Source: an uncultured Lachnospiraceae bacterium
Lineage (GTDB): Bacteria > Bacillota > Clostridia > Lachnospirales > Lachnospiraceae
Assembly (NCBI GenBank): GCA_910580015.1
Contig: CAJTVT010000036.1
Span: 1 to 31,034 of the forward strand
Reading direction: 5' to 3'
Length of the DNA stretch: 31,034 nt
Below the pieces are notes generated by a model, which saw only the letters and a program-made list of their open reading frames with translations, ran no database searches and was not told the DNA's origin. The translations under genes and the position numbers were made by a program. How positions within the stretch are numbered: the stretch's first letter is position 1; each line of letters starts with the position of its first letter. Of the stretch, positions 6,639 through 16,400 are shown one piece after another.

Positions 6639-9632
6639 TTATTTCCTTATCTTCACTGCAACGGGTTTAGAATAAGCTCCATAAACCTTTCCACCATCCT
6701 GTTTATAAAAAGCTCTCACCTTTACATAGACTTTCTTGACATTTTTCGGCGCTTTTACTACTGCTTTCTTTGTAGCGCTTTTATTTATGGTCTTTACTAC
6801 TTTATAATCTTTTCCTTTTTGGGAAGACAAATATATTTTATATCCTCTAGCCCCAGTCACCTTTTTCCAAGTAACAACAATTCCTGATTTCGCTGCACTT
6901 CCTTTCACAGTTGGAGCTGCTAATACCTTGACTTTTGCATACTCTTTACTGAGAAGACTATTTTGTGCAGATGTTTTTCCTTTGGCTTTAATCTTATAAT
7001 AATAAGTCTTTCCCTTTTTCGTACTCTTATCCCAGTAACCCGTACTCTTTGTTTTACCAATCTTCTTATATCCGCTCTTCTCCTTAGTTGAACGATATAT
7101 CTCATATTCCTTTGCACCGCTTACTTTTTTAAAAGTCACTTTTACGTTTGTAGTCGTACTAGACTGGTCTGCTTTTATTTTCGAAGGTGTTTTCAAACGA
7201 GTTGGCTTCTCTGGTTTGTCTGGATTATCCGGATCTACTGGTTTATCTGGATCCACTGGCTTATCTGGATCGTCCGGATCCACTGGTTTGTCTGGATTAT
7301 CCGGATCCACTGGTTTGTCTGGATTATCCGGATCCACTGGCTTATCTGGATCGTCCGGATCCACTGGTTTGTCTGGATCATCCGGATCCACTGGTTTGTC
7401 TGGATTGTCGGGATCCACTGGCTTATCTGGATTATCCGGATCCACTGGCTTATCTGGATTGTCGGGATCCACCGGTTTATCTGGATTATCCGGATCTACT
7501 GGTTTGTCCGGATCATCGGGATCCACTGGCTTATCTGGATCGTCCGGATCTACTGGTTTGTCTGGATCATCGGGATCCACTGGCTTATCTGCTTTCTCTG
7601 CATAAAATTTCTCAAAAGCAGTTACTTTTCCTCTAGATGAACTTATTACACTGTTGTCTTTGTTCAGACCAAATACCTGAACAGTGTTATATTCGCCAGA
7701 CTCTGCTAAGACTTCTGTCGGAACTTCCATACCTGCCTTGCCATCTTTTACCTCTACTACCCCAACTTTTACTCCGTTTACCAAAAATTCTATGTACTTA
7801 ACATTACTGTCTGTCACATCTGCTGTAACCAGAACAGATGAATTTCCCTGCCCAGCAGCACTGTCAACACTTACCGAAAGCCCTCCAGCAGTCTTATAAC
7901 CGAGAGAAGCTGCCAATTTTTCAGGTGATTCAAACTGATCATCCATCCAATTCAATCGATTCACAAGATATTTCTTAAATCTTTCCAACTGAACTGAGAA
8001 GTCTTTATTATAATCCCATTTATACCACATGCTGGAATTGGCATTTGCTGACTCCAAGAGCAATGCCTTATAATCATCCAGCACTCCTCCATCTGCCACA
8101 ATATCTCCCATCTTTTCCCGCATCTGCGTATATAATTCATATGCTTTCACTGCAAAATACGGATCCTGAATAATGGATTTATACCACTGATTTGCCTGTG
8201 CAGAATCTGAAAAATGTCTCGTCTGCCACTCATTGTATATTCCAGACCCTTCGTAATTGCTCACAAGACTGTCTGAAGACCAATCCATATCCCAAATTGG
8301 CCCCATATGGAACAATCCATTAATGTCCTTATACATATAAGTGCTCTTTTTCATGGCATCCACGTTCATAAAAAGCTCATTCACCATCCAGAACTGAACC
8401 ATGGAATCCATATCAAACAACTGACTGTACCCCAATGTTTTATCATTATAAACGGTGGTAAAGTCAGGCGCACCAATAGCATTTTCAAAAGCATTGATAT
8501 AATTTTCCACATAACTTATTGCCTCTTTATTTTTGGCAATAAATTCTGGATTTTTAAACATAAGTGGCTGATTTCGACTGCTCTTAAATTTGGAATACTC
8601 GTCAAAATAACTATCTAACTCCATCAAATACCCTCCAGTAGCGTCTGGCATATCAGAAAGATAGTTCGTAATATCATATTCTTTTCCTTTATAAGTAAAT
8701 TTCTTGGTTGTCAGCCAACTCAAATCTTCTTCCGCAAGCAATGTCTCAATTTCATCCTGATCCTTTTTGGTTAATCCCTGCTCAGATTCTGCTTTATAGA
8801 CTGCTTTTGCCACATCTCCCGCATAATCTTCCCAGTCATGGATATCTACTCTGCTACCTGCAATTTTAACCTGCTCACAGAACTGATAAGTTCCTTTATA
8901 CTCACCATTTAAAATCAGATCCACATGGACAGACTGCATATAAGGCATTCCCATATCTCCTGACAGATTATATGCAATCGTATTTCTCATATGAGATTCA
9001 TCTGTATAATTGGCCAAAAGAGTCCAGTGTTTGTTTTTTCCAAAGCCAAATAAATCTGTCTTCTCATCTAGTTTTACTTTATATGGCTTTTTTGGCTGTC
9101 CCCATGTACTATTTCCCCGACCCCGGATTTTTATCGTGCCATCATACAACGTAGTATTTGTGGAGTTATACTGTTTATTTCCCTGAATTCTAAAATTACT
9201 ATTGATGTAATCTTCTTTACTGACAATATCCTGGCCACCCTCTGTATCTACATAGATGACTGGAAGTTTGCTCAGATACATACTTGCCGAATAAGTCGCA
9301 GAATTATCTCCAGTAACTTTTGCTGTAACTACCAGCATTTTTTCTAAATCTTCACTGGTTGGAACATAAGAGTTTTCTGAAGACTTAAATTTGCCATTTA
9401 CTTGCCATTCAAATTTACATGTCACATCCTCAGACACCCCTGTCAAAGTTGCTGTCAAAGGCTGACCAATCTCTGCATATTCCTGGTCGATCTTCAAAAC
9501 TGGCCCAACTGGATTTTCTTCACCATAAACAGTCGTAATTCCTCCCAGATAGCCTACGGCGCTTGTAATAATCAATGTAAAAACCAAGAAGACCTGAAAC
9601 CAACGCGATCCTAATTTCTGAATTTTCTTCAT
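6639..9632 (-). CDS. Secreted CotH-kinase-family surface protein with acidic proline-rich stalk
   Basis: A 997-residue exported protein. Residues 1-37 are a signal peptide (KK/R start, hydrophobic core FQVFLVFTLIITSAVG, likely cut after VYG). Residues ~42-120 look Ig-like. Residues ~125-570 match the CotH kinase family: GRGNSTWG (171-178), the NEL..N.D segment (~418-425) and GPIWDMDWS with the metal-binding D-x-D at Asp448/Asp450. CotH proteins are atypical kinases that phosphorylate secreted or spore-coat proteins. A beta-sandwich region (~585-675) follows, then 123 residues of nine-residue DKPVDPD(D/N)P repeats (682-804) and two FN3-like domains to the end. No LPXTG, transmembrane anchor or SLH motif is seen. 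ATG at 9632 follows AAAGGAGG; a TTG eight codons upstream lies before that site and is rejected. The gene lies 79 nt after rpoC, beyond a terminator-like hairpin, and has its own terminator. Substrate is unknown. Confidence 0.9.
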   Translation of the reverse strand: MKKIQKLGSRWFQVFLVFTLIITSAVGYLGGITTVYGEENPVGPVLKIDQEYAEIGQPLTATLTGVSEDVTCKFEWQVNGKFKSSENSYVPTSEDLEKMLVVTAKVTGDNSATYSASMYLSKLPVIYVDTEGGQDIVSKEDYINSNFRIQGNKQYNSTNTTLYDGTIKIRGRGNSTWGQPKKPYKVKLDEKTDLFGFGKNKHWTLLANYTDESHMRNTIAYNLSGDMGMPYMQSVHVDLILNGEYKGTYQFCEQVKIAGSRVDIHDWEDYAGDVAKAVYKAESEQGLTKKDQDEIETLLAEEDLSWLTTKKFTYKGKEYDITNYLSDMPDATGGYLMELDSYFDEYSKFKSSRNQPLMFKNPEFIAKNKEAISYVENYINAFENAIGAPDFTTVYNDKTLGYSQLFDMDSMVQFWMVNELFMNVDAMKKSTYMYKDINGLFHMGPIWDMDWSSDSLVSNYEGSGIYNEWQTRHFSDSAQANQWYKSIIQDPYFAVKAYELYTQMREKMGDIVADGGVLDDYKALLLESANANSSMWYKWDYNKDFSVQLERFKKYLVNRLNWMDDQFESPEKLAASLGYKTAGGLSVSVDSAAGQGNSSVLVTADVTDSNVKYIEFLVNGVKVGVVEVKDGKAGMEVPTEVLAESGEYNTVQVFGLNKDNSVISSSRGKVTAFEKFYAEKADKPVDPDDPDKPVDPDDPDKPVDPDDPDKPVDPDNPDKPVDPDNPDKPVDPDNPDKPVDPDNPDKPVDPDDPDKPVDPDDPDKPVDPDNPDKPVDPDNPDKPVDPDDPDKPVDPDKPVDPDNPDKPEKPTRLKTPSKIKADQSSTTTNVKVTFKKVSGAKEYEIYRSTKEKSGYKKIGKTKSTGYWDKSTKKGKTYYYKIKAKGKTSAQNSLLSKEYAKVKVLAAPTVKGSAAKSGIVVTWKKVTGARGYKIYLSSQKGKDYKVVKTINKSATKKAVVKAPKNVKKVYVKVRAFYKQDGGKVYGAYSKPVAVKIRK
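7221..7589 (-). repeat. 27-bp in-frame tandem repeat (DKPVDPD[D/N]P stalk)
   Basis: Thirteen complete 27-bp units plus one 18-bp unit (DKPVDP) make up 369 bp inside the CotH-family gene. Units differ by Asp or Asn at the eighth position and by synonymous third-base changes, so the array is recent but not identical. It encodes a rigid, negatively charged Pro-rich spacer of the kind that carries an enzymatic head through the cell wall. Copy number is likely to vary between strains through slippage. Confidence 0.95.
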
Positions 9633-9654
9633 ATACCTTCCTCCTTTCTGTTTC

Positions 9655-9699
9655 AAAACCCCTGAGATAGCCCATAATATAAGGAACTATTCAGGGGTT
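9655..9699 (-). terminator. Terminator-like hairpin after rpoC, just before cotH
   Basis: A perfect 9-bp inverted repeat, AACCCCTGA/TCAGGGGTT (9657-9665 and 9691-9699), continues inward with ATAG/CTAT. On the minus strand the 3' arm runs into a short T-tract (GGGGTTTTG). It begins 13 nt after the rpoC stop and ends about 25 nt before the cotH start. It can therefore end rpoBC transcription, and cotH would need readthrough or a promoter inside this gap. No strong promoter was found there. Confidence 0.75.
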
Positions 9700-9711
9700 C
9701 TATAAGGGCTA

Positions 9712-12700
9712 CTATTCCGTTGTATAGACTGCTTCTTCCTCCGGCTCCATATGCAGTTCTTCTGTCTCATCCATCACTTCTGCCTCTTCTGGTTTATAAC
9801 TAAAATCAAGCATCTCTTCCTCAAAATAAATATTATCTGACGGCTCCACATCCGTAGACAATCTGATACTATTATAGCGTTTCATACCAGTTCCAGCAGG
9901 AATCAATTTACCAATCAGCACATTTTCCTTTAACCCAATCAAAGGATCGATCTTACCCTTGATCGCTGCTTCTGTAAGAACCTTAGTAGTCTCCTGGAAA
10001 GATGCTGCTGATAAAAATGAATTGGTGGCAAGGGATGCTTTGGTAATTCCAAGCATAACCTGTTTTCCCTCTGCAAGTTCTTTTCCCTCTTCTTCCAACC
10101 GTTCATTCGTATCTTCATAATCCAAAATATCAACAAGCGTGCCCGGCAAAAATTCAGAATCTCCATTATTTTCGATACGGATTTTCTTCAGCATCTGGCG
10201 CACAATCACCTCAATATGCTTATCATTGATTTCCACACCCTGAAGACGATATACACGCTGTACCTCCTGAATCATATAATCCTGAACGGCACGGACTCCC
10301 TTAATTTTCAAAATATCATGGGGATTGACACTTCCTTCTGTCAGCTCATCCCCCGCTTCCAGAGCAGCTCCATCCATGATCTTAATCCTGGAACCATAAG
10401 GAATCAGATAGGCCTTCATCTCTCCAGTTTCCTCATTTGTCACAATGATTTCACGTTTTTTCTTTGTATCCTTGATGGTAGCAATTCCAGCAAACTCTGT
10501 AATAATTGCAAGTCCTTTGGGTTTTCGTGCTTCAAATAACTCCTCCACACGAGGAAGACCCTGTGTAATATCATTACCTGCAACGCCTCCTGTATGGAAT
10601 GTACGCATGGTAAGCTGTGTTCCTGGCTCGCCGATAGACTGCGCTGCAATGATACCAACAGACTCACCCACCTGAACCGCCTGGCCTGTGGCCATGTTGG
10701 CGCCGTAACATTTTGCACAAATACCATTGTGAGAACGGCATGTCAGTACGGTACGAATCTTAACTTTGCTGAGAGGCTCACCTTTCTCATCTACCCCCTT
10801 GCTCATTACCACTGCTGCACGCCTGGGAGTGATCATGTGATTTGCTTTTACCAGCACATTCCCCTCTGCATCACAGATGGTATCACAGGAGAAACGCCCA
10901 GTAATTCTCTCTTGCAGGCTCTCTATCTCCTCCTTGCCATCCATAAAGGCTTTGACATACATACCAGGCGCTGATTTTCCCTCACAACAGTCAATATCAC
11001 GGATAATCAACTCTTGTGATACATCTACCAATCGTCTGGTAAGATAACCGGAATCCGCTGTACGAAGTGCCGTATCAGAAAGACCCTTTCGTGCTCCATG
11101 TGCAGACATAAAATACTCCAATACATCCAATCCTTCACGGAAATTAGATTTAATTGGCAACTCAATCGTCCGACCTGTTGTATCTGCCATCAGCCCTCGC
11201 ATACCTGCAAGCTGTTTGATCTGCTTATCAGAACCACGGGCTCCAGAGTCCGCCATCATATATATATTGTTGTATTTATCCAAACCACTTAACAACTCAT
11301 GGGTCAGAATGTCGTCTGTCTCCTTCCAGGTCTCAACCACTTCCTTATAGCGTTCTTCCTCTGTGATAAGTCCACGCTTATAGTTCCTGGTAATCTTATC
11401 CACAGTGTCCTGAGCATGTTTGATCAGTTCTGGCTTCTTGGCAGGCACTGTCATATCAGAAATAGATACCGTCATCGCTGCACGGGTGGAATATTTATAT
11501 CCCATCGCTTTGATATCATCCAACACTTCAGCGGTCTTCGTAGCTCCATGGATATTAATAACCTTCTCCAAGATCTGTTTTAATCCCTTTTTGCCCACAT
11601 GAAAATCTACTTCCAGCTTCAATTGATCTTCTGGCTTGCTTCTATCTACGAATCCTAAATCCTGTGGAAGAATCTCATTGAAAATAAATCTCCCCAACGT
11701 AGATTCTACATTTCCTGTAACGATCTGACCATCAGATAATTTGCGTGTCATACGTGCTGTGATTCTTGAATGCAACGTCAAGGCGTCATTCTCATAGGCA
11801 AGAATTGCCTCATTTACATTCTTGAAAAATTTTCCTTCTCCCAAAGCACCTGCGCGTTCTTGTGTCAGATAATAAATACCAAGAACCATATCCTGAGATG
11901 GAACCGCTACTGGGCCTCCATCTGAAGGTTTCAGCAGATTGTTGGGGGATAGCAATAAGAATCTGCACTCTGATTGGGCTTCTACAGAAAGTGGAAGATG
12001 CACAGCCATCTGGTCTCCATCAAAGTCCGCATTAAATGCTGTACACACCAGTGGGTGGAGTTTGATTGCCTTTCCTTCTACCAAAATCGGCTCAAAAGCC
12101 TGGATACCCAATCTATGGAGAGTAGGTGCTCGATTTAACATAACTGGATGCTCTTTGATAACCTCCTCCAGAACATCCCACACCTCAGACTGCAAACGTT
12201 CTACCATCTTCTTAGCACTTTTAATATTGTGAGCGGTGCCATTGCCCACCAATTCCTTCATAACAAATGGCTTAAATAACTCAATCGCCATCTCTTTGGG
12301 TAAGCCGCACTGATAAATCTTCAATTCAGGTCCCACCACAATAACGGAACGGCCAGAATAATCCACACGCTTACCCAACAAATTCTGACGGAACCGGCCA
12401 GATTTTCCCTTTAACATATCACTCAGAGACTTCAGCGCACGATTGCCAGGACCAGTCACTGGTCGTCCTCTTCGCCCATTATCAATCAAAGCATCCACTG
12501 CCTCTTGCAGCATTCGCTTCTCATTTCGAACAATAATATCTGGGGCGCCTAACTCCAACAGCCTACGCAAACGATTATTACGGTTGATGATTCTACGATA
12601 TAAATCATTTAAATCAGATGTTGCAAAACGTCCACCGTCCAATTGCACCATTGGACGTAAATCTGGCGGAATTACTGGGATCACATCCATAATCATCCAT

Positions 12701-13395
12701 TCTGGCTTGTTCCCTGAACCGCGGAATGCTTCCACCACTTCCAAACGTTTGATAATACGCGCCCGTTTCTGTCCAGTTGCATCTTTCAATGCAGTCTTTA
12801 ACTCCAGTGCATCCTTTTCTAAATCTATGGCCTCCAACAGTTCCTTAATGGATTCCGCACCCATGCCTACCCGAAAATCATTGCCGAACTTTTCTCTTGC
12901 CTCCTGATATTCTGTTTCGGACAACACCTGCTTGTACTGAAGGTCACTACCTCCCTTATCCAAAACAATATAAGACGCAAAATACAGAACTTTTTCTAAC
13001 GTTCTGGGAGACAAATCTAATATTAATCCCATGCGGCTTGGAATCCCTTTAAAATACCAAATATGGGAAACTGGAGCTGCCAATTCTATGTGCCCCATAC
13101 GCTCCCTGCGGACACTTGCCTTGGTAATTTCAACACCACATCGGTCACAGACAACACCTTTGTAACGGATTTTTTTATATTTTCCACAATGGCATTCCCA
13201 ATCCTTGCTTGGTCCAAAAATCTTCTCACAGAACAAACCATCTTTTTCTGGTTTTAATGTTCTATAATTGATCGTTTCAGGCTTCTTTACCTCGCCCCTA
13301 GACCACTCTCGGATCTTCTCTGGTGAGGCCAGACCAATCTTAATTGCATCAAAAGTAATTGGCTGGTACTTCTCTTTATTCATTGTTTCTGGCAT
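9712..13395 (-). CDS. rpoC: DNA-directed RNA polymerase subunit beta'
   Basis: The beta' subunit provides the catalytic Mg site and the clamp of RNA polymerase. The 1227-residue protein starts MPETMNKEKYQPITFDAIKIGLASP from ATG at 13395, after AAGGGAGAG. It has the N-terminal zinc ribbon (ECHCGKYKKIRYKGVVCDRCG), the absolutely conserved NADFDGDQM with its three catalytic aspartates, the second zinc site (CRSHNGICAKCYG), the trigger-loop region (GEPGTQLTMRTFHTGG) and a normal C-terminal domain. The tail is acidic (many Glu after about residue 1195). It follows rpoB by 67 nt and is cotranscribed with it. Length and motifs are ordinary for Firmicutes. A terminator-like hairpin lies just downstream. 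Confidence 0.98.
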   Translation of the reverse strand: MPETMNKEKYQPITFDAIKIGLASPEKIREWSRGEVKKPETINYRTLKPEKDGLFCEKIFGPSKDWECHCGKYKKIRYKGVVCDRCGVEITKASVRRERMGHIELAAPVSHIWYFKGIPSRMGLILDLSPRTLEKVLYFASYIVLDKGGSDLQYKQVLSETEYQEAREKFGNDFRVGMGAESIKELLEAIDLEKDALELKTALKDATGQKRARIIKRLEVVEAFRGSGNKPEWMIMDVIPVIPPDLRPMVQLDGGRFATSDLNDLYRRIINRNNRLRRLLELGAPDIIVRNEKRMLQEAVDALIDNGRRGRPVTGPGNRALKSLSDMLKGKSGRFRQNLLGKRVDYSGRSVIVVGPELKIYQCGLPKEMAIELFKPFVMKELVGNGTAHNIKSAKKMVERLQSEVWDVLEEVIKEHPVMLNRAPTLHRLGIQAFEPILVEGKAIKLHPLVCTAFNADFDGDQMAVHLPLSVEAQSECRFLLLSPNNLLKPSDGGPVAVPSQDMVLGIYYLTQERAGALGEGKFFKNVNEAILAYENDALTLHSRITARMTRKLSDGQIVTGNVESTLGRFIFNEILPQDLGFVDRSKPEDQLKLEVDFHVGKKGLKQILEKVINIHGATKTAEVLDDIKAMGYKYSTRAAMTVSISDMTVPAKKPELIKHAQDTVDKITRNYKRGLITEEERYKEVVETWKETDDILTHELLSGLDKYNNIYMMADSGARGSDKQIKQLAGMRGLMADTTGRTIELPIKSNFREGLDVLEYFMSAHGARKGLSDTALRTADSGYLTRRLVDVSQELIIRDIDCCEGKSAPGMYVKAFMDGKEEIESLQERITGRFSCDTICDAEGNVLVKANHMITPRRAAVVMSKGVDEKGEPLSKVKIRTVLTCRSHNGICAKCYGANMATGQAVQVGESVGIIAAQSIGEPGTQLTMRTFHTGGVAGNDITQGLPRVEELFEARKPKGLAIITEFAGIATIKDTKKKREIIVTNEETGEMKAYLIPYGSRIKIMDGAALEAGDELTEGSVNPHDILKIKGVRAVQDYMIQEVQRVYRLQGVEINDKHIEVIVRQMLKKIRIENNGDSEFLPGTLVDILDYEDTNERLEEEGKELAEGKQVMLGITKASLATNSFLSAASFQETTKVLTEAAIKGKIDPLIGLKENVLIGKLIPAGTGMKRYNSIRLSTDVEPSDNIYFEEEMLDFSYKPEEAEVMDETEELHMEPEEEAVYTTE

Positions 13396-13462
13396 TGTGA
13401 CTCTCCCTTCTTCTATCTCTCTCTTCGTGGAGCGTTCTCCTATTGAAATTGCAAATTAATTC

Positions 13463-16400
13463 CTATTGAAGAACATCATCAAAGTCGGCGAAATCATCTT
13501 CTAGCTCCAATGCTTCTTCCTCTTCTTCCTCTATATCAACCAGCTCTTCGCTTTCTTCATTAAATTCCTGCTTGCTAAATCCCATGGAACCGAAAGATTC
13601 CTCCTCTTCAAAAGCAAAATTCCGATCTCCTGCAATAATGGAATTCAAATCTGTATTGCCATATTCACTGGTTTCCATAAGTTCTATCTCTTCTCTGTTT
13701 TCATCCAGAACTTTCACATCCAGACCCAATGACTGAAGCTCTTTTAAAAGCACCTTAAAGGATTCTGGAATCCCTGGTTTAGGAATATTATCTCCCTTAA
13801 TGATCGCTTCATATGTCTTCACACGTCCAATCACATCGTCTGACTTCACTGTCAAAATCTCCTGTAGGGTATAGGACGCACCATATGCCTCCAAAGCCCA
13901 CACTTCCATCTCTCCAAAACGCTGTCCGCCAAACTGCGCTTTTCCTCCCAACGGCTGCTGTGTTACCAGTGAGTAAGGACCCGTGGAACGAGCATGAATC
14001 TTATCATCTACCAGGTGATGGAGCTTCAGATAATGCATGTGACCAATGGTAACTGGGCTGTCAAAATATTCTCCTGTTCTTCCATCTCTTAACCGTACCT
14101 TACCATCTCTGGATAAAGGCACTCCCTTCCATACCTCTCTGTGTTCCCGGTTTTCATACAGATATTCCAAAACTTCTGGGAGCAGTTCTTCCTTATAACG
14201 AGCCTCAAATTCTTCCCAAGACAGGTTCACATAATCATTCGCCAGATCCAAGGTATCCATGATATCATTTTCATTCGCACCATCAAATACAGGCGTTGCA
14301 ATATTAAATCCAAGCGCTTTTGCTGCAAGACTTAAATGAATTTCCAACACTTGCCCAATATTCATACGAGACGGCACACCCAATGGATTCAGTACGATAT
14401 CCAGTGGACGCCCGTTGGGCAAAAATGGCATATCTTCCACCGGAAGCACACGAGAAACCACACCTTTGTTTCCATGACGTCCCGCCATTTTGTCGCCTAC
14501 TGAAATCTTACGTTTTTGGGCAATGTAAATACGAACTGCCTGATTGACTCCTGGAGACAACTCATCTCCATTATCTCTGGTAAATACTTTGGCATCCACT
14601 ACAATACCATACTCGCCATGAGGCACTTTCAATGAGGTATCTCGAACTTCCCTTGCTTTCTCTCCAAAAATAGCACGAAGAAGGCGTTCTTCTGCCGTAA
14701 GTTCCGTCTCACCCTTGGGGGTAACTTTTCCGACTAAGATATCTCCAGCACGAACCTCTGCACCAATACGAATAATACCTCTCTCATCTAGATCTTTGAG
14801 TGCATCATCCCCTACACCTGGAACATCTCGTGTAATCTCCTCCGGCCCTAACTTGGTATCTCTTGCCTCCGCTTCATATTCTTCAATATGAACCGAAGTA
14901 TATACATCTTCCTGAACAAGTCTCTCACTTAAGAGAACTGCATCTTCATAATTATATCCTTCCCATGTCATAAAACCGATCAGAGGATTCTTCCCCAATG
15001 CCAGTTCTCCGTTGGAAGTGGATGGACCGTCTGCAATTACCTGCCCTTGCTCCACGCGCTCTCCCTTAAATACCATAGGTCTTTGATTATAACAGTTGGA
15101 TTGGTTACTTCGTGAAAACTTGGTTAATTTATATACATCCCGTTTGCCATCTTCTGTCTTAATCGTAATTTCATTGGATATAGAACGCTCTACGATACCT
15201 GCATGTTTGGCCACCACACACACACCAGAATCCACTGCCGCTTTCGTCTCCATACCAGTTCCCACCGCCGGCGGCTCTGTTGTCAATAGGGGCACTGCCT
15301 GACGCTGCATGTTGGAACCCATGAGCGCACGGTTCGCATCATCATTTTCCAAAAATGGAATCAACGCTGTAGCAACAGAGAATACCATTTTAGGAGACAC
15401 ATCCATATAATCAAACATCCCTTTCTCATATTCCTGTGTCTCTTCTCTGTATCGTCCAGAAACAGAATTTCTTACAAAATGCCCTTCTGCATCCAACGCC
15501 TCATTTGCCTGTGCTACATGGTAATTATCTTCCTCGTCCGCTGTCATATAAACCACTTCATCCGTCACTTTTGGATTCTTCGGATCTGATTTATCAATTT
15601 TACGGTAAGGAGCCTCAACAAAACCATATTCATTAATCCTTGCATAAGTTGCAAGTGAATTAATCAAACCAATGTTCGGTCCTTCTGGTGTCTCAATAGG
15701 ACACATTCTTCCGTAATGGGAATAATGAACATCACGCACCTCAAACCCTGCTCGATCCCTGGACAGACCTCCAGGACCCAGTGCGGACAAACGCCTTTTA
15801 TGCGTCAACTCACCCAACGGATTATTCTGATCCATAAACTGAGACAACTGGGACGAACCAAAAAATTCTTTGACTGCCGCTGTCACAGGTTTAATATTAA
15901 TCAAACTCTGCGGAGAAATCCCCTGCTGATCTTGCGTTGTCATCCTTTCACGAACCACACGTTCCATTCTGGAAAGTCCAATTCGATACTGATTCTGAAG
16001 CAATTCACCTACTGCACGGATACGACGGTTCCCCAAATGGTCAATGTCGTCATCATTTCCCAGTCCATATTCCAGATGCATATTATAGTTGATAGAAGCT
16101 AAAATATCCTCCCTGGTAATATGCTTGGGAATCAAATCTACTGCATTTCTATGAAGTGCTTCTTTGATATCTTCGATACTCTCATTCTCTTCTAATATCT
16201 TTTCCAACACTGGGTAATACACTAATTCTGTAATTCCTAAGCTTCTTGCCTCCTCTTTATCAATATCCACATAATTTGTGATATCCACCATAAGATTAGA
16301 CAAAACCTTAATATTACGTTCCTCTCCCTGAATCCACACATAGGGCACAGCCGCATTCTGAATCACATCTGCAAGCTCTCGATCGATCACATTTCCCTGC

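Noticed and set aside
7221..7589. Possible CRISPR array (about 27-bp periodic repeat)
   Set aside because: Units are contiguous and in frame with no spacers, and they encode a protein stalk.
7187..7636. Plus-strand Gly/Ser/Leu-rich open frames of about 130-150 codons
   Set aside because: They are the antisense of the 27-bp repeat array in the CotH-family gene. A repeat unit divisible by three keeps opposite frames open, there is no ribosome binding site, and the minus-strand protein has clear domains.
13396..13462. Regulatory hairpin between rpoB and rpoC
   Set aside because: Only a four-base GGAG/CTCC stem is present, too small to support.
15780..15870. Rifampicin-resistance change in rpoB
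   Set aside because: Asp500, His510 and Ser515 (E. coli 516, 526, 531) are wild type and the surrounding cluster is normal.
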